DNA of 32,288 nt. Source: Bog-756 sp035949055. GTDB lineage: Bacteria > Actinomycetota > Acidimicrobiia > Acidimicrobiales > RAAP-2. Positions 15,203 through 22,364 of this stretch are shown in pieces (position 1 is the stretch's first letter; every line of letters begins with the position of its first letter). The notes below the pieces were generated by a model. The model did no database searches, was not told the origin of the DNA, and was given only the letters and a program-made list of their open reading frames with translations. A program made the translations under genes and the position numbers. The stretch spans positions 1 to 32,288 of the forward strand of contig DASZIO010000042.1 of assembly GCA_035949055.1 (NCBI GenBank), read 5' to 3'.

Positions 15203-15990
15203 TCCTGCTGGCCATCGAGTCGGCCACCGACACCGTCGGTGCCGCCGTCGTACGCGATGATGACGGCGAGGCGGAGCGCATCCATGTCGGAGGAAGGGCC
15301 CATGCCGAGCAGCTCGCCCCCGCCATCCGGGAGGCCTGTGCCCTGGCCGGGTGCGAGGTGACCGACCTCGATCGGATCGCCGTCGACGTCGGCCCCGGCC
15401 TGTTCACCGGGCTCCGGGTCGGCGTGGCCACCGCCAAGGCGCTGGCCCAGGCGCTCGGCATCACCGTGCTCGGTGTGGGCAGCCTCGACATCCTGGCCGC
15501 CGCGGCACGGGAGCGGCTCGGTGCTGCACTTACCGGACCGGTGGTGGCCGTGGTGGACGCTCGCCGGGGCGAGGTGTTCGCCGCCGCCTATCACTTCGAG
15601 GGGGAGCCGGACGTGCCGGACCCGGCCACGGTTCGCGACGACCGCGCGGAGCCCATGGCCCCGACCGCGCTCGAGGCGTGGCTGTCGGGCCTGGCTCGGG
15701 GTGTGGATCGGGTGACCGTGGTGGGCGACGGCGCGCGGCGCTACCGCGAGCAACTGTCCACCCACCGTTCGCTCGACCTCGGCCTGGCCGACGAACTGTC
15801 CTCGCCTCCGCCCTTGACCCAGGCCCATCTGGCCCGACGGCGCCTGGTTGCCGGCGCGACCCCGGCGGCCCCGGCCGAGCTGGTGCCCGACTATCGGCGG
15901 GCCGCCGACGCCCGTATCAACTGGGGGCAGCGGATCCCGCCGGTTCGCGAGGCGACGGTCGGGGGCGAGCGGGAGGACTGGGCCCGATGA
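15199..15990 (+). CDS. tsaB: tRNA threonylcarbamoyladenosine biosynthesis protein TsaB
   Basis: TsaB is the inactive ASKHA-fold partner that dimerises with TsaD for t6A synthesis. It begins VILLAIESATDTVGAAVV and contains VDVGPGLFTGLRVGVATAKAL, the hallmark segment, and PDYRRAADARINWG near the end. GTG 15199 overlaps the tsaE stop and has GGAGG (15186-15190) 8 bases upstream; it gives 263 residues. An in-frame ATG at 15142 would add 19 residues without family similarity. Confidence 0.93.
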   Translation: MILLAIESATDTVGAAVVRDDDGEAERIHVGGRAHAEQLAPAIREACALAGCEVTDLDRIAVDVGPGLFTGLRVGVATAKALAQALGITVLGVGSLDILAAAARERLGAALTGPVVAVVDARRGEVFAAAYHFEGEPDVPDPATVRDDRAEPMAPTALEAWLSGLARGVDRVTVVGDGARRYREQLSTHRSLDLGLADELSSPPPLTQAHLARRRLVAGATPAAPAELVPDYRRAADARINWGQRIPPVREATVGGEREDWAR

Positions 15991-16016
15991 CCGTACGCCG
16001 CGTGGTCACCCGATGA
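15987..16016 (+). CDS. Possible 9-codon bridging minicistron between tsaB and rimI
   Basis: ATG 15987 overlaps the tsaB stop (ATGA) and opens MTVRRVVTR, whose TGA overlaps the rimI ATG (ATGA) at 16013. GGAGG (15971-15975) lies about 11 bases before it. rimI has no ribosome-binding site of its own, so the tiny ORF may pass ribosomes from tsaB to rimI. It is too short to judge by coding content. Confidence 0.35.
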   Translation: MTVRRVVTR

Positions 16017-16570
16017 GGGCGGTCGAGGAGCGGCGGCACTCGCCGGTGCCGGTGGTCATCGCGCCCATGCGCACCCGGGATCTGCGGGGTGTGCTGAGGA
16101 TCGAGGAGGCGGTCTTCCCCCAGCCGTGGCCGCACCGTCTCTTCGTGGAAGAGCTGGCGCAGCGCAGGACCCGGGCATACCGCGTCGCCTGGATCGGACG
16201 GACGATCGTGGGCTTCGCCGGCCAGATGTTCGTCGACGACGAGGCGCATGTGAACAACATCGCCGTCGACCCGGCGTGGCAAGGCCGGGGCCTCGGTGCC
16301 GCCATCCTCTGCGACCTGGTTCGCACCGGGCTCGGGCGCGGGGTACGCCATCTCACGCTGGAGGTCAGGGTGGGCAACGACCCGGCCATCGCTCTCTACC
16401 GCCGGTTCGGCCTGGCCCCGGTGGGCGTCCGCCGCAACTACTACCCGGTGACGGGCGAGGACGCCATCGTGATGTGGGCCCGGGACATCGACTCCGCCAG
16501 CTATGCCGAGCGCCTGGCCACCATCGAGGAGTCGCTGCTCGGTGTCCTCGACGTCAGCTCCCGGCGCTGA
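16013..16570 (+). CDS. rimI: GNAT N-acetyltransferase, RimI-like
   Basis: This is probably the acetyl-CoA-dependent N-terminal acetyltransferase for ribosomal protein S18 and other alanine N-termini. The 185-residue protein has IEEAVFPQPWPHRLFVEEL at the start of the domain. NNIAVDPAWQGRGLGAAIL is motif A with the QxxGxG acetyl-CoA loop, LEVRVGNDPAIALYRRFGL follows, and RRNYYP is the RimI-type end. A 30-residue C-terminal tail exceeds the usual 150. ATG 16013 has no clear ribosome-binding site; coupling through the preceding minicistron is possible. Its place after tsaB supports the call. Confidence 0.88.
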   Translation: MRAVEERRHSPVPVVIAPMRTRDLRGVLRIEEAVFPQPWPHRLFVEELAQRRTRAYRVAWIGRTIVGFAGQMFVDDEAHVNNIAVDPAWQGRGLGAAILCDLVRTGLGRGVRHLTLEVRVGNDPAIALYRRFGLAPVGVRRNYYPVTGEDAIVMWARDIDSASYAERLATIEESLLGVLDVSSRR

Positions 16571-16640
16571 TCCTCGGGGGCCGGTCCGGTGGCACCCGAC
16601 GCCCCCGCCCGGTGGGAGGCGCCGGCCGTCGACCTGCCGT

Positions 16641-16646
16641 TAGGGT
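16641..16646 (+). promoter_or_regulatory. Candidate leaderless -10 box for the queD operon
   Basis: TAGGGT ends 8 bases before the queD GTG with no ribosome-binding site between, so the transcript probably starts at or near the start codon. The same hexamer lies before the divergently oriented flavoprotein gene (21116-21121, minus). Confidence 0.5.
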
Positions 16647-16654
16647 CTCGAAAC

Positions 16655-17014
16655 GTGGAGATCTTCAAGGAGTTCACGTTTGAGGCCGCCCATCGGCTGC
16701 CGAACGTCGAGGCCGGCCACAAGTGCGCCCGCCTGCACGGCCATTCGTTCCAGGTCTCGGTCCACCTGACCGGCCCGGTGAGCGTGCCCGACGGGTGGGT
16801 CCGCGACTTTCAGGACATCAGCTGCGCCATGGCACCCCTCCTCGACGTGCTGGACCACCACTACCTGAACGAGGTCGACGGCCTCGAGAACCCGACCAGC
16901 GAAATACTCGCCCACTGGGTCTGGGAGCGGCTGAGCCCGGCGCTGCCCGAGCTCTCCGAGGTCAGGGTGCGCGAGACGTGCAACTCGGGCTGCGTCTACC
17001 GGGGCGAGGCGTAG
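16655..17014 (+). CDS. queD: 6-carboxytetrahydropterin synthase QueD
   Basis: It converts dihydroneopterin triphosphate to 6-carboxytetrahydropterin, the second step to preQ0. From GTG 16655 it has 119 residues, the family length, beginning VEIFKEFTFEAAHRL. Zinc ligands are H13, H28 and H30 (LHGHSF) and the catalytic Cys is C24 (GHKC), matching the E. coli spacing. DHHYLNEV and RETCNSGCVYRGEA are also family-typical. The frame opens 22 codons earlier at 16589 but the extra residues are not QueD-like. queC follows after 5 bases. Confidence 0.93.
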   Translation: MEIFKEFTFEAAHRLPNVEAGHKCARLHGHSFQVSVHLTGPVSVPDGWVRDFQDISCAMAPLLDVLDHHYLNEVDGLENPTSEILAHWVWERLSPALPELSEVRVRETCNSGCVYRGEA

Positions 17015-17019
17015 CCGTC

Positions 17020-17682
17020 GTGGCGACGGAAGGCGCCGTCGCCGTGCTGGCCAGCGGCGGCCTCGACAGCGCGGTCCTGACCGCGCACCTGGCCGGCGAG
17101 GGGCGGGAGGTCACCCCCATCTACGTCCGGTTCGGCCTGGCCTGGGAGGGGGTGGAGCGCCGCCACCTCGAGGCGTTCCTCGCCTCACTGCCCTCCCCCT
17201 GTGTCAACGCCCTGATCCTGTTGGACATGCCGGTCGCCGACCTCTACGGCACCCACTGGAGCGTGACCGGGCGGGACGTTCCTGACGAGGACTCGCCGGA
17301 CAGTGCCGTCTACCTGCCCGGGCGCAACCTGCTGCTTCTGGCCAAGGCGAGCGTGTGGTGCGCGCTCAACGGGGTCCCGACCATCGCCCTCGGTACTCTG
17401 GCGGCCAATCCGTTCCCCGATGCCGACGACCGGTTCTTCGCCGCCTTCTCGGCGTTGGCCGCCCGGGCGCTCGGTCGGCCCCTCGAAGTGCTCACCCCCT
17501 TCGCGGGCCGCGCCAAGCAGGAGGTCCTCGAGCTGGGCCGGCCGTTCGCACTCGACCTCACCTTCTCGTGCATCGCGCCGCGCGGGGAACAGCACTGCGG
17601 GCACTGCAACAAGTGCGCCGAGCGCCGGCTGGCCTTCGACGGGCGGGGCCTGGCCGACGCCACCGAGTACGCCTCGTCGTGA
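17020..17682 (+). CDS. queC: 7-cyano-7-deazaguanine synthase QueC
   Basis: It converts 7-carboxy-7-deazaguanine to preQ0 using ATP and ammonia. The 220-residue protein has the PP-loop SGGLDS (12-17), YLPGRNLLLLAKA, and a zinc site C184, C193, C196, C199 in CIAPRGEQHCGHCNKC. It starts with GTG 17020 close behind queD. queE and a GTP cyclohydrolase are not in the window, so the rest of the pathway must be elsewhere. The product could serve queuosine, a deazaguanine metabolite or DNA modification. The stop overlaps the next start (GTGA). Confidence 0.93.
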   Translation: MATEGAVAVLASGGLDSAVLTAHLAGEGREVTPIYVRFGLAWEGVERRHLEAFLASLPSPCVNALILLDMPVADLYGTHWSVTGRDVPDEDSPDSAVYLPGRNLLLLAKASVWCALNGVPTIALGTLAANPFPDADDRFFAAFSALAARALGRPLEVLTPFAGRAKQEVLELGRPFALDLTFSCIAPRGEQHCGHCNKCAERRLAFDGRGLADATEYASS

Positions 17683-18593
17683 GCCACCCGCGCCGGCAGC
17701 TCATCGCCCCGGTGTCATTCGGCCTCGGGGACCTGGTCGTCTCGCTCCCGCTGGTACAGGCGGCGGTGCGGCAGGGGGTGGGCTCGGGCACCGAGACCTG
17801 GCTGGTGGCCCGCTCGCCGGGCCAGGCGGCGCTGGCCGAGCGGATCGGCGGCCTCGGCGGAGTGGTGGCCGAAGGCAACGCCGGCCTCCGGCCCGGCGAG
17901 CGCCTCGTCGACCTGCGCGACCACCCCCTGCAGCGTGATCACTGGTGGGGCACACCGGAATTCGAAGCCGCCTACGGCCCGATGTCGATCAACCAGATCC
18001 TGGCCCGCATCGGCGTCGACTTCGGGGTCACCGCCGATTTCTCTGCCCCGGTCCCCCTCGAGTCGTCGGTCCGGGCCGACGCCGAGGGAGTGGTGCTGTT
18101 GGTCGCCGACGCGAACGGGACGGCGAAGCGGTGGGCACCGGAGCACTGGATCGAACTGGCCGATGCCCTCACCCGCCAGGGCGCCGAGGTGGCCGTGGTC
18201 ACCCGGGGCGGGGGCGGCCACCCCCTGGTGGACCGCGGGATCACCGCTTGCGCGGCCGCCAGCCCCGGCGAGGCCGTCGACGTGCTGAGCGGCTGCCGGG
18301 CGGTCGTCGGCGTGGATACCGGTCTGACCCATATCGCCGCCCAGCAGGGCACACCGACGGTGACGATCAGCCGGACACCGGCCGTCTACTTCCGGGAGTG
18401 GCGCCACACCCGGTTGGTGGCCGGGTCGACGTGCGACCCCGGGTGCCGGCGGGTCGAGCAGGAGTACGCGTACAACGATCACGTCGGCCTGAGCGGGCGT
18501 CACCCGTCACCCCGGGTATGTCCCGCCGGGTCGAGCTGCCTGGCCTCGGTCGAGGCCGAGTCGGTGATGAAGACCCTCGGCGAGCTGTGGTGA
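17679..18593 (+). CDS. GT9-type glycosyltransferase (heptosyltransferase-like)
   Basis: The 304-residue GT-B-like protein begins with SFGLGDLVVSLPLVQAAV, the usual N-terminal loop of the ADP-heptose:LPS heptosyltransferase family. The C-terminal half has GTAKRWAPEHWIELADAL and VVGVDTGLTHIAAQQGTPTVTI, the family's donor-site region. The C-terminus has paired cysteines (CDPGC, CPAGSSC), also seen in relatives. Donor and acceptor are unknown; a Gram-positive-type host would not be expected to use it for LPS. It is coupled to queC (GTGA) and to the next gene (TGATG), so its role is probably tied to this cassette. Confidence 0.85.
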   Translation: MSHPRRQLIAPVSFGLGDLVVSLPLVQAAVRQGVGSGTETWLVARSPGQAALAERIGGLGGVVAEGNAGLRPGERLVDLRDHPLQRDHWWGTPEFEAAYGPMSINQILARIGVDFGVTADFSAPVPLESSVRADAEGVVLLVADANGTAKRWAPEHWIELADALTRQGAEVAVVTRGGGGHPLVDRGITACAAASPGEAVDVLSGCRAVVGVDTGLTHIAAQQGTPTVTISRTPAVYFREWRHTRLVAGSTCDPGCRRVEQEYAYNDHVGLSGRHPSPRVCPAGSSCLASVEAESVMKTLGELW

Positions 18594-19663
18594 TGGACTC
18601 GCATCCTCAGAGTCGGGTGGTCAACGCGCAGCCGGCCGGCATCGGGCGGATTGTGTCCCTGGGTCGCGGGTGCGCCTGGAGCAACCTCGGACGCAATGTC
18701 GTGTTCGCCGACGCCTCGCTGCGCCCGATGGCCGTCTTCGGTGACACGGTGTTCCCCGACGACGACGAGGCCTCCCAATTCGATCTCGACATCCACGCCA
18801 TCATCGCGTTGGCCCGAGGCCAGATCGCCGTCCTCAACCATCTGGGCCTGGTGCGGCTCTTCGAGCCACCACCGGTCTCCGGGCCCCCGGCCCTCGGTCC
18901 CGGTTGCGAGGAAGCCGGGCGGCTGGACTTCGTCCCCGACGTCGAGCGGGCGGTCGCGCTCGGCGACCGCCTGGTGACGTCCCGGCCGCGCGGTCAGCGC
19001 CTGGCCGGCGTCCTGGTGACCCAGCCCGTCGAGACAGGGCGGGAGCGCATCGATGCCGACACGGCCCATGAGTCCTTCGGCTTCGTCTCCGCCCTGGCGG
19101 CGGAGACGGCACCGGACGGCACCGGATGGGTCGCCCTCGGCGGGGAGGGGCGGGTCCGCCTGGTCGAGGCGGATCACGGGCACCTCGGCGCGGTCCGCTG
19201 GGAAGCCCCGGTCGACTTCCTGACCGGCGTCCTGGTGGCGTGGGGGTCGACGCTCTGGGCGGCGGGCAGTGCCAGCGGCGGTGCCGGGCTCGACGACTAC
19301 GACTGGGAGCGGCTGGGGGGCGGGGGGCTGGTCCAGCTCGGCCTGGACAGCGGGGCCGTCCTGGCATCGGCCCGCTTCGGCGCCGACCTGGCCTGGGGCA
19401 GCGGGGGTGTGCCGATGGTGGTGGCGGACGGCCTGCCGTGCGGGGTGGGCCGCCGCGGCGACGTGCACGTGCTGCCTCCCGGCGAGCCGGTCACCACCCG
19501 CCTCACCGGCCCGCTGGCCTCGGACCCGCTCGGCATCGCCCACGCCGCCGTGGTCGGTGACCAACTGGTCTTCGGCTTCAACCGCGGTGGCTACCGGCTC
19601 CACCGGGTGGGCCTCGGCAGCATCCGCCGGATCAGTCCGAGCCTTCCCGACCGTAGAGCTTGA
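18593..19663 (+). CDS. Uncharacterised 356-residue protein of the queC-GT9 operon
   Basis: I do not recognise this family. From ATG 18593 (in-frame GTGs at 18587 and 18590 are alternatives) it begins MDSHPQSRVVNAQPAGIGRI and has no signal peptide or membrane segment. Repeated short beta-rich stretches, each around a Gly and a hydrophobic run (GQIAVLNHLGLVRLFEP, GTGWVALGGEGRVRLVEA, GSTLWAAGSASGG, GDQLVFGFNRGGYRLHRV), suggest a beta-propeller. An acidic motif FPDDDEASQFDLDIHA lies near residue 55. The ATG overlaps the glycosyltransferase stop, so both are translated together. Its 3' end overlaps the convergent DUF4254 gene by 32 bases. Confidence 0.8.
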   Translation: MDSHPQSRVVNAQPAGIGRIVSLGRGCAWSNLGRNVVFADASLRPMAVFGDTVFPDDDEASQFDLDIHAIIALARGQIAVLNHLGLVRLFEPPPVSGPPALGPGCEEAGRLDFVPDVERAVALGDRLVTSRPRGQRLAGVLVTQPVETGRERIDADTAHESFGFVSALAAETAPDGTGWVALGGEGRVRLVEADHGHLGAVRWEAPVDFLTGVLVAWGSTLWAAGSASGGAGLDDYDWERLGGGGLVQLGLDSGAVLASARFGADLAWGSGGVPMVVADGLPCGVGRRGDVHVLPPGEPVTTRLTGPLASDPLGIAHAAVVGDQLVFGFNRGGYRLHRVGLGSIRRISPSLPDRRA

Positions 19664-20189
19664 GGCTCTCGTAGGCCACGAACCTCCGGGTGCCCCCGGC
19701 CAGATCCTCGAGAAGCGTGGCGATCGCCTCCTCCAGCGAGTCCACCTGGATCCGCAACCGCGGTAGTCGTCGACGGTAGCGGTCGGCATCGTCGGCGTCG
19801 GAACGGGCCCGGGCCTCGGTCGCCGCCAACCGGATCACCAGGACCGACAGGCGGTCGATCGCCATACCCGGGCTCTCGGTCACCAGCGGTGTGCCCGGGC
19901 GCGGACTGATGGCGTCGAGCACGGCCCCGTCGATGGCTTCGATCAGCTGGTGCCGGGCGCTGTTCATCCGGTCGATGTCCCGTTTGGCCGCGGCGACCAC
20001 GGCGTCTTCCGCCCCGCGCCTGCGGGCGTCGTCCTCGCGATCCCACTGCTCGCGGTTACTGCGGTGCAGGGCGAGGATCGCGTCCATGACCGGACCGGGC
20101 TCGACCCGGCCGTCGTTCATGGCCGCCACCCGCGGCCGTGCCAGTGCGTCGAGAATCGCCGCCGCGGTCGGGAGCCCGGCCACCCTCAT
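19632..20189 (-). CDS. DUF4254-family protein
   Basis: The 185-residue, mostly helical protein has a central segment LHRSNREQWDREDDARR, then KRDIDRMNSARHQLIEAID and a C-terminal LLEDLAGGTRRFVAYESLKLYG. This pattern (W..ED..R, KR.ID..N..R..L.E.ID, and a terminal K.YN-like end) matches my memory of DUF4254. Those proteins, again from memory, often lie beside glycosyltransferases in Bacteroidetes. The function is unknown. The ATG overlaps the stop of the flavoprotein gene (ATGA), so the two are coupled. It converges on the glycosyltransferase operon, which supports a functional link. Confidence 0.75.
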   Translation of the reverse strand: MRVAGLPTAAAILDALARPRVAAMNDGRVEPGPVMDAILALHRSNREQWDREDDARRRGAEDAVVAAAKRDIDRMNSARHQLIEAIDGAVLDAISPRPGTPLVTESPGMAIDRLSVLVIRLAATEARARSDADDADRYRRRLPRLRIQVDSLEEAIATLLEDLAGGTRRFVAYESLKLYGREGSD

Positions 20190-21109
20190 GGGTGCGACTC
20201 GAGGTACCAGAGGATGGAGCGGGCCACCAACGAGCCCTGGCCGACCGCCGTCGCGACGCGTTCGTACGCGCCTTCCACCACGTCGCCGGCCGCGAAGGTG
20301 CGCGGGTCCGAGGTCCGCAGCTCCGCGTCGACCACGATGCCGCCCCTGGGGCCGAGGGCCACCTGGTCGCGTACCAGGTCGACGCCGGGCTCACGTCCGA
20401 GCTTGAGGACGACGCCGGCGACATCGAGCCGGCGCTGCTCGCCGGTGTCGAGGTTGGACAGCTCGACTCCGTCGAGCTGGTCCGACCCTGCGAGTGAACC
20501 GAGGGCCCAGCGGGCCATCACCGTGATCCGGCTCTCGGACCGGACGCGGTCGACGACGTCCCGTCTCGCGGTGAGGCGGGGCGAACGATGCACCAGCGTG
20601 ACCTGCGATCCGGTTCCGGCGAGCTCCAGCGCGTCGAGCAACGCACTGTCGCCGCCGCCGATGACCGCCACGGGCCGCCCGGCGAACCGTTCGAGGTGGG
20701 GCTCGACGAGGTAGGTCACGCTCCCTCCGAACGACCCCTCGGGCGCGTCCGAGAGCTCGCGTCGACGCGACCCGGTGGCCACCACCACGCTCCGGGCCCG
20801 GTACCGGTGGGTTCCCGCCTCGACGACCCCGGCGGCGAGGTCGAGACGGGTCACCCGCTCGTCGAGCCCGAGGCGGTCACCCAGGGTCGAGGCATGGCGA
20901 CCTAGGGCCTCGACGAGTGCGTCGTTGCCGTCCATGGCCGGCGCCACGTTGCGCACCTCGTGGGGGATCTCCTCGATCTGGCCCCCGACCTCGCCGGCCG
21001 CCTCCAGCAGGACGACGTCCAGCTTGATGTCGAGGCATTCGATCGCCGCGCTCACGCCGGCCGCGCCCGCACCGATGACGACCACATCGTGCAGTCCTCC
21101 GATCGGCAC
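20186..21109 (-). CDS. Thioredoxin-reductase-like FAD/NAD(P) oxidoreductase without CxxC
   Basis: The 307-residue two-dinucleotide-domain flavoprotein has the FAD motif VVVIGAGAAGVSAA (about 9-22) and VVVATGSRRREL. The NAD(P) motif is VAVIGGGDSALLDALEL, and the C-terminal FAD-binding segment is TFAAGDVVEGAYERVATAVGQGSLVA. The redox pair CATC of thioredoxin reductase is missing; that region lacks cysteines. It is therefore nearer to ferredoxin/flavodoxin-NADP reductases of this fold, or a reductase for another partner. It starts with GTG (21109-21107). It is the first gene of a two-gene operon with the DUF4254 gene. Confidence 0.85.
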   Translation of the reverse strand: MPIGGLHDVVVIGAGAAGVSAAIECLDIKLDVVLLEAAGEVGGQIEEIPHEVRNVAPAMDGNDALVEALGRHASTLGDRLGLDERVTRLDLAAGVVEAGTHRYRARSVVVATGSRRRELSDAPEGSFGGSVTYLVEPHLERFAGRPVAVIGGGDSALLDALELAGTGSQVTLVHRSPRLTARRDVVDRVRSESRITVMARWALGSLAGSDQLDGVELSNLDTGEQRRLDVAGVVLKLGREPGVDLVRDQVALGPRGGIVVDAELRTSDPRTFAAGDVVEGAYERVATAVGQGSLVARSILWYLESHP

Positions 21110-21115
21110 GGGCCC

Positions 21116-21121
21116 ACCCTA
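21116..21121 (-). promoter_or_regulatory. Candidate leaderless -10 box for the flavoprotein-DUF4254 operon
   Basis: On the minus strand TAGGGT ends 6 bases before the GTG start of the flavoprotein gene, with no ribosome-binding site between. It is the same hexamer as the queD -10 box. Confidence 0.5.
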
Positions 21122-21140
21122 TGACCCCGGGCCCGGCCCC

Positions 21141-21212
21141 GATGGTGCCGGACCGCCTCGATGGTGCCGGACCGCCTCGAGGCCGGAGCCGCTTCGAGGC
21201 CGGAGCCGCTTC
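21141..21212. repeat. Two tandem direct repeats in the divergent flavoprotein/tsaD gap
   Basis: A 19-base unit gatggtgccggaccgcctc occurs twice head to tail (21141-21159, 21160-21178). It is followed at once by a 17-base unit gaggccggagccgcttc, also twice (21179-21195, 21196-21212). All copies are exact. The block fills almost all of the space between the two divergent -10 boxes. Confidence 0.9.
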
Positions 21213-21214
21213 GA

Positions 21215-21220
21215 TAAGGT
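21215..21220 (+). promoter_or_regulatory. Candidate leaderless -10 box for tsaD
   Basis: TAAGGT ends 9 bases before the tsaD ATG and no Shine-Dalgarno sequence is present, consistent with a leaderless or nearly leaderless transcript. The -35 zone would fall inside the tandem repeats. Confidence 0.45.
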
Positions 21221-21229
21221 CTCCCCGGC

Positions 21230-22252
21230 ATGGTCGCCGCCGGTGTGCAACGGGTGCTCGGGATCGAGACCTCCTGTGACGAAACGGCTGCCGCCGTGGT
21301 GGACGGCGGATCGGTGATCGTCTCGTCCGTCGTCAGCAGCCAGATCGACCTGCACGCCCGCTACGGCGGCGTGGTGCCCGAGCTGGCCGGGCGGGCCCAC
21401 GTGGAGCTGTTGACCCCGGTGCTGGCTGAGGCCCTCGAGCTCGCCGGGTCCGATCCCTCCGGGGCCGGCATCGACGGCGTGGCCGTCACCTACGGGCCCG
21501 GCCTCATCGGTTCGCTGTTGGTCGGGCTGTCCGAGGCCAAGGCGCTCTCGTTGGCGTGGGGCGTCCCCTTCGTCGGGGTCAACCACCTGGAGGCGCACCT
21601 GTTCGCGTCGTTGCTGGAGCACCCCGAGCCGGGATGGCCCATGGTCGTGCTGCTGGTCTCGGGCGGCCACAGTCTGCTGGTCGAGGTGCCCGAGCCCGGC
21701 CGGTACCGGCTGCTCGGCGGGACGATCGACGATGCCGCCGGGGAGGCGTTCGACAAGGTGGCCCGGTACCTCGGGCTGGGCTACCCCGGGGGACCGGCCA
21801 TCGACCGGGTGGCCGACGAGGGCGATCCATCCGCTTTCGCTTTCCCGAGGTCGTACCCCGGCGGCGGGTACGACCTCTCCTTCAGCGGGCTCAAGACGGC
21901 CGTGGTCAGGACGGTGGAGAAGCAGCCCGACGCCTCCGCGGCCGACGTGGCCGCCTCCTTCCGGCAGGCCGTGGTGGACGTGTTGGTGACCAGGGCCCGG
22001 CGGGCCGCCGCCGACGTCGGGGCCAGGGCGATCTGCCTGGCCGGGGGGGTCGCCGCCAACGGTCTGCTGCGGCGGCGCATCGAGGACGCCTGTGCCGAGG
22101 ACGGGATCGGGTCGCTCCTGCCCAGCCGGGCCCTCTGCACCGACAACGCCGCCATGGTGGCGGCCGCCGGCTGGTGGCGCCTGGTGCACGGGGAGCAGAG
22201 CCCGCTCGGACTCGGGGCCGACCCGAACCTCAAGCTGGCTACCGCTCGCTGA
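21230..22252 (+). CDS. tsaD: tRNA N6-adenosine threonylcarbamoyltransferase TsaD
   Basis: TsaD is the catalytic ASKHA subunit that transfers the threonylcarbamoyl group to A37 of tRNA. The 340-residue protein begins VLGIETSCDETAAAVVDGG. The metal-binding histidines are H119 and H123 in VNHLEAHLF. GGHSLLVEV, GEAFDKVARYLGLGYPGGP, SFSGLKTAV, GGVAANGLLRRR and CTDNAAMVAAAG (metal Asp) follow. It starts with ATG 21230. In other actinobacteria it directly follows rimI; here the cassette at 16655-21109 separates them. Confidence 0.96.
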   Translation: MVAAGVQRVLGIETSCDETAAAVVDGGSVIVSSVVSSQIDLHARYGGVVPELAGRAHVELLTPVLAEALELAGSDPSGAGIDGVAVTYGPGLIGSLLVGLSEAKALSLAWGVPFVGVNHLEAHLFASLLEHPEPGWPMVVLLVSGGHSLLVEVPEPGRYRLLGGTIDDAAGEAFDKVARYLGLGYPGGPAIDRVADEGDPSAFAFPRSYPGGGYDLSFSGLKTAVVRTVEKQPDASAADVAASFRQAVVDVLVTRARRAAADVGARAICLAGGVAANGLLRRRIEDACAEDGIGSLLPSRALCTDNAAMVAAAGWWRLVHGEQSPLGLGADPNLKLATAR

Positions 22253-22335
22253 GGTGATCGGGCCCGGGTCCTCCCGGGCAGGGTGTCGGGTGGCCCCGGT
22301 CGGGGCCGAGCCGCTCTGGCACTCGCCGGGCCCGG

Positions 22336-22364
22336 TTGCCAAGCGCCGTCGGGATGGCTATCGT
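22336..22364 (+). promoter_or_regulatory. groES-groEL promoter
   Basis: TTGCCA (22336-22341, 5 of 6 to the -35 consensus) and TATCGT (22359-22364, 4 of 6) are 17 bases apart. The last base of the -10 box is the first base of the CIRCE element, so transcription would start inside the operator. Confidence 0.65.

Noticed and set aside
16589..16654. 22-codon N-terminal extension of queD from 16589
   Set aside because: The extra residues are unlike QueD. The GTG at 16655 restores the family length and sits at leaderless spacing from TAGGGT.
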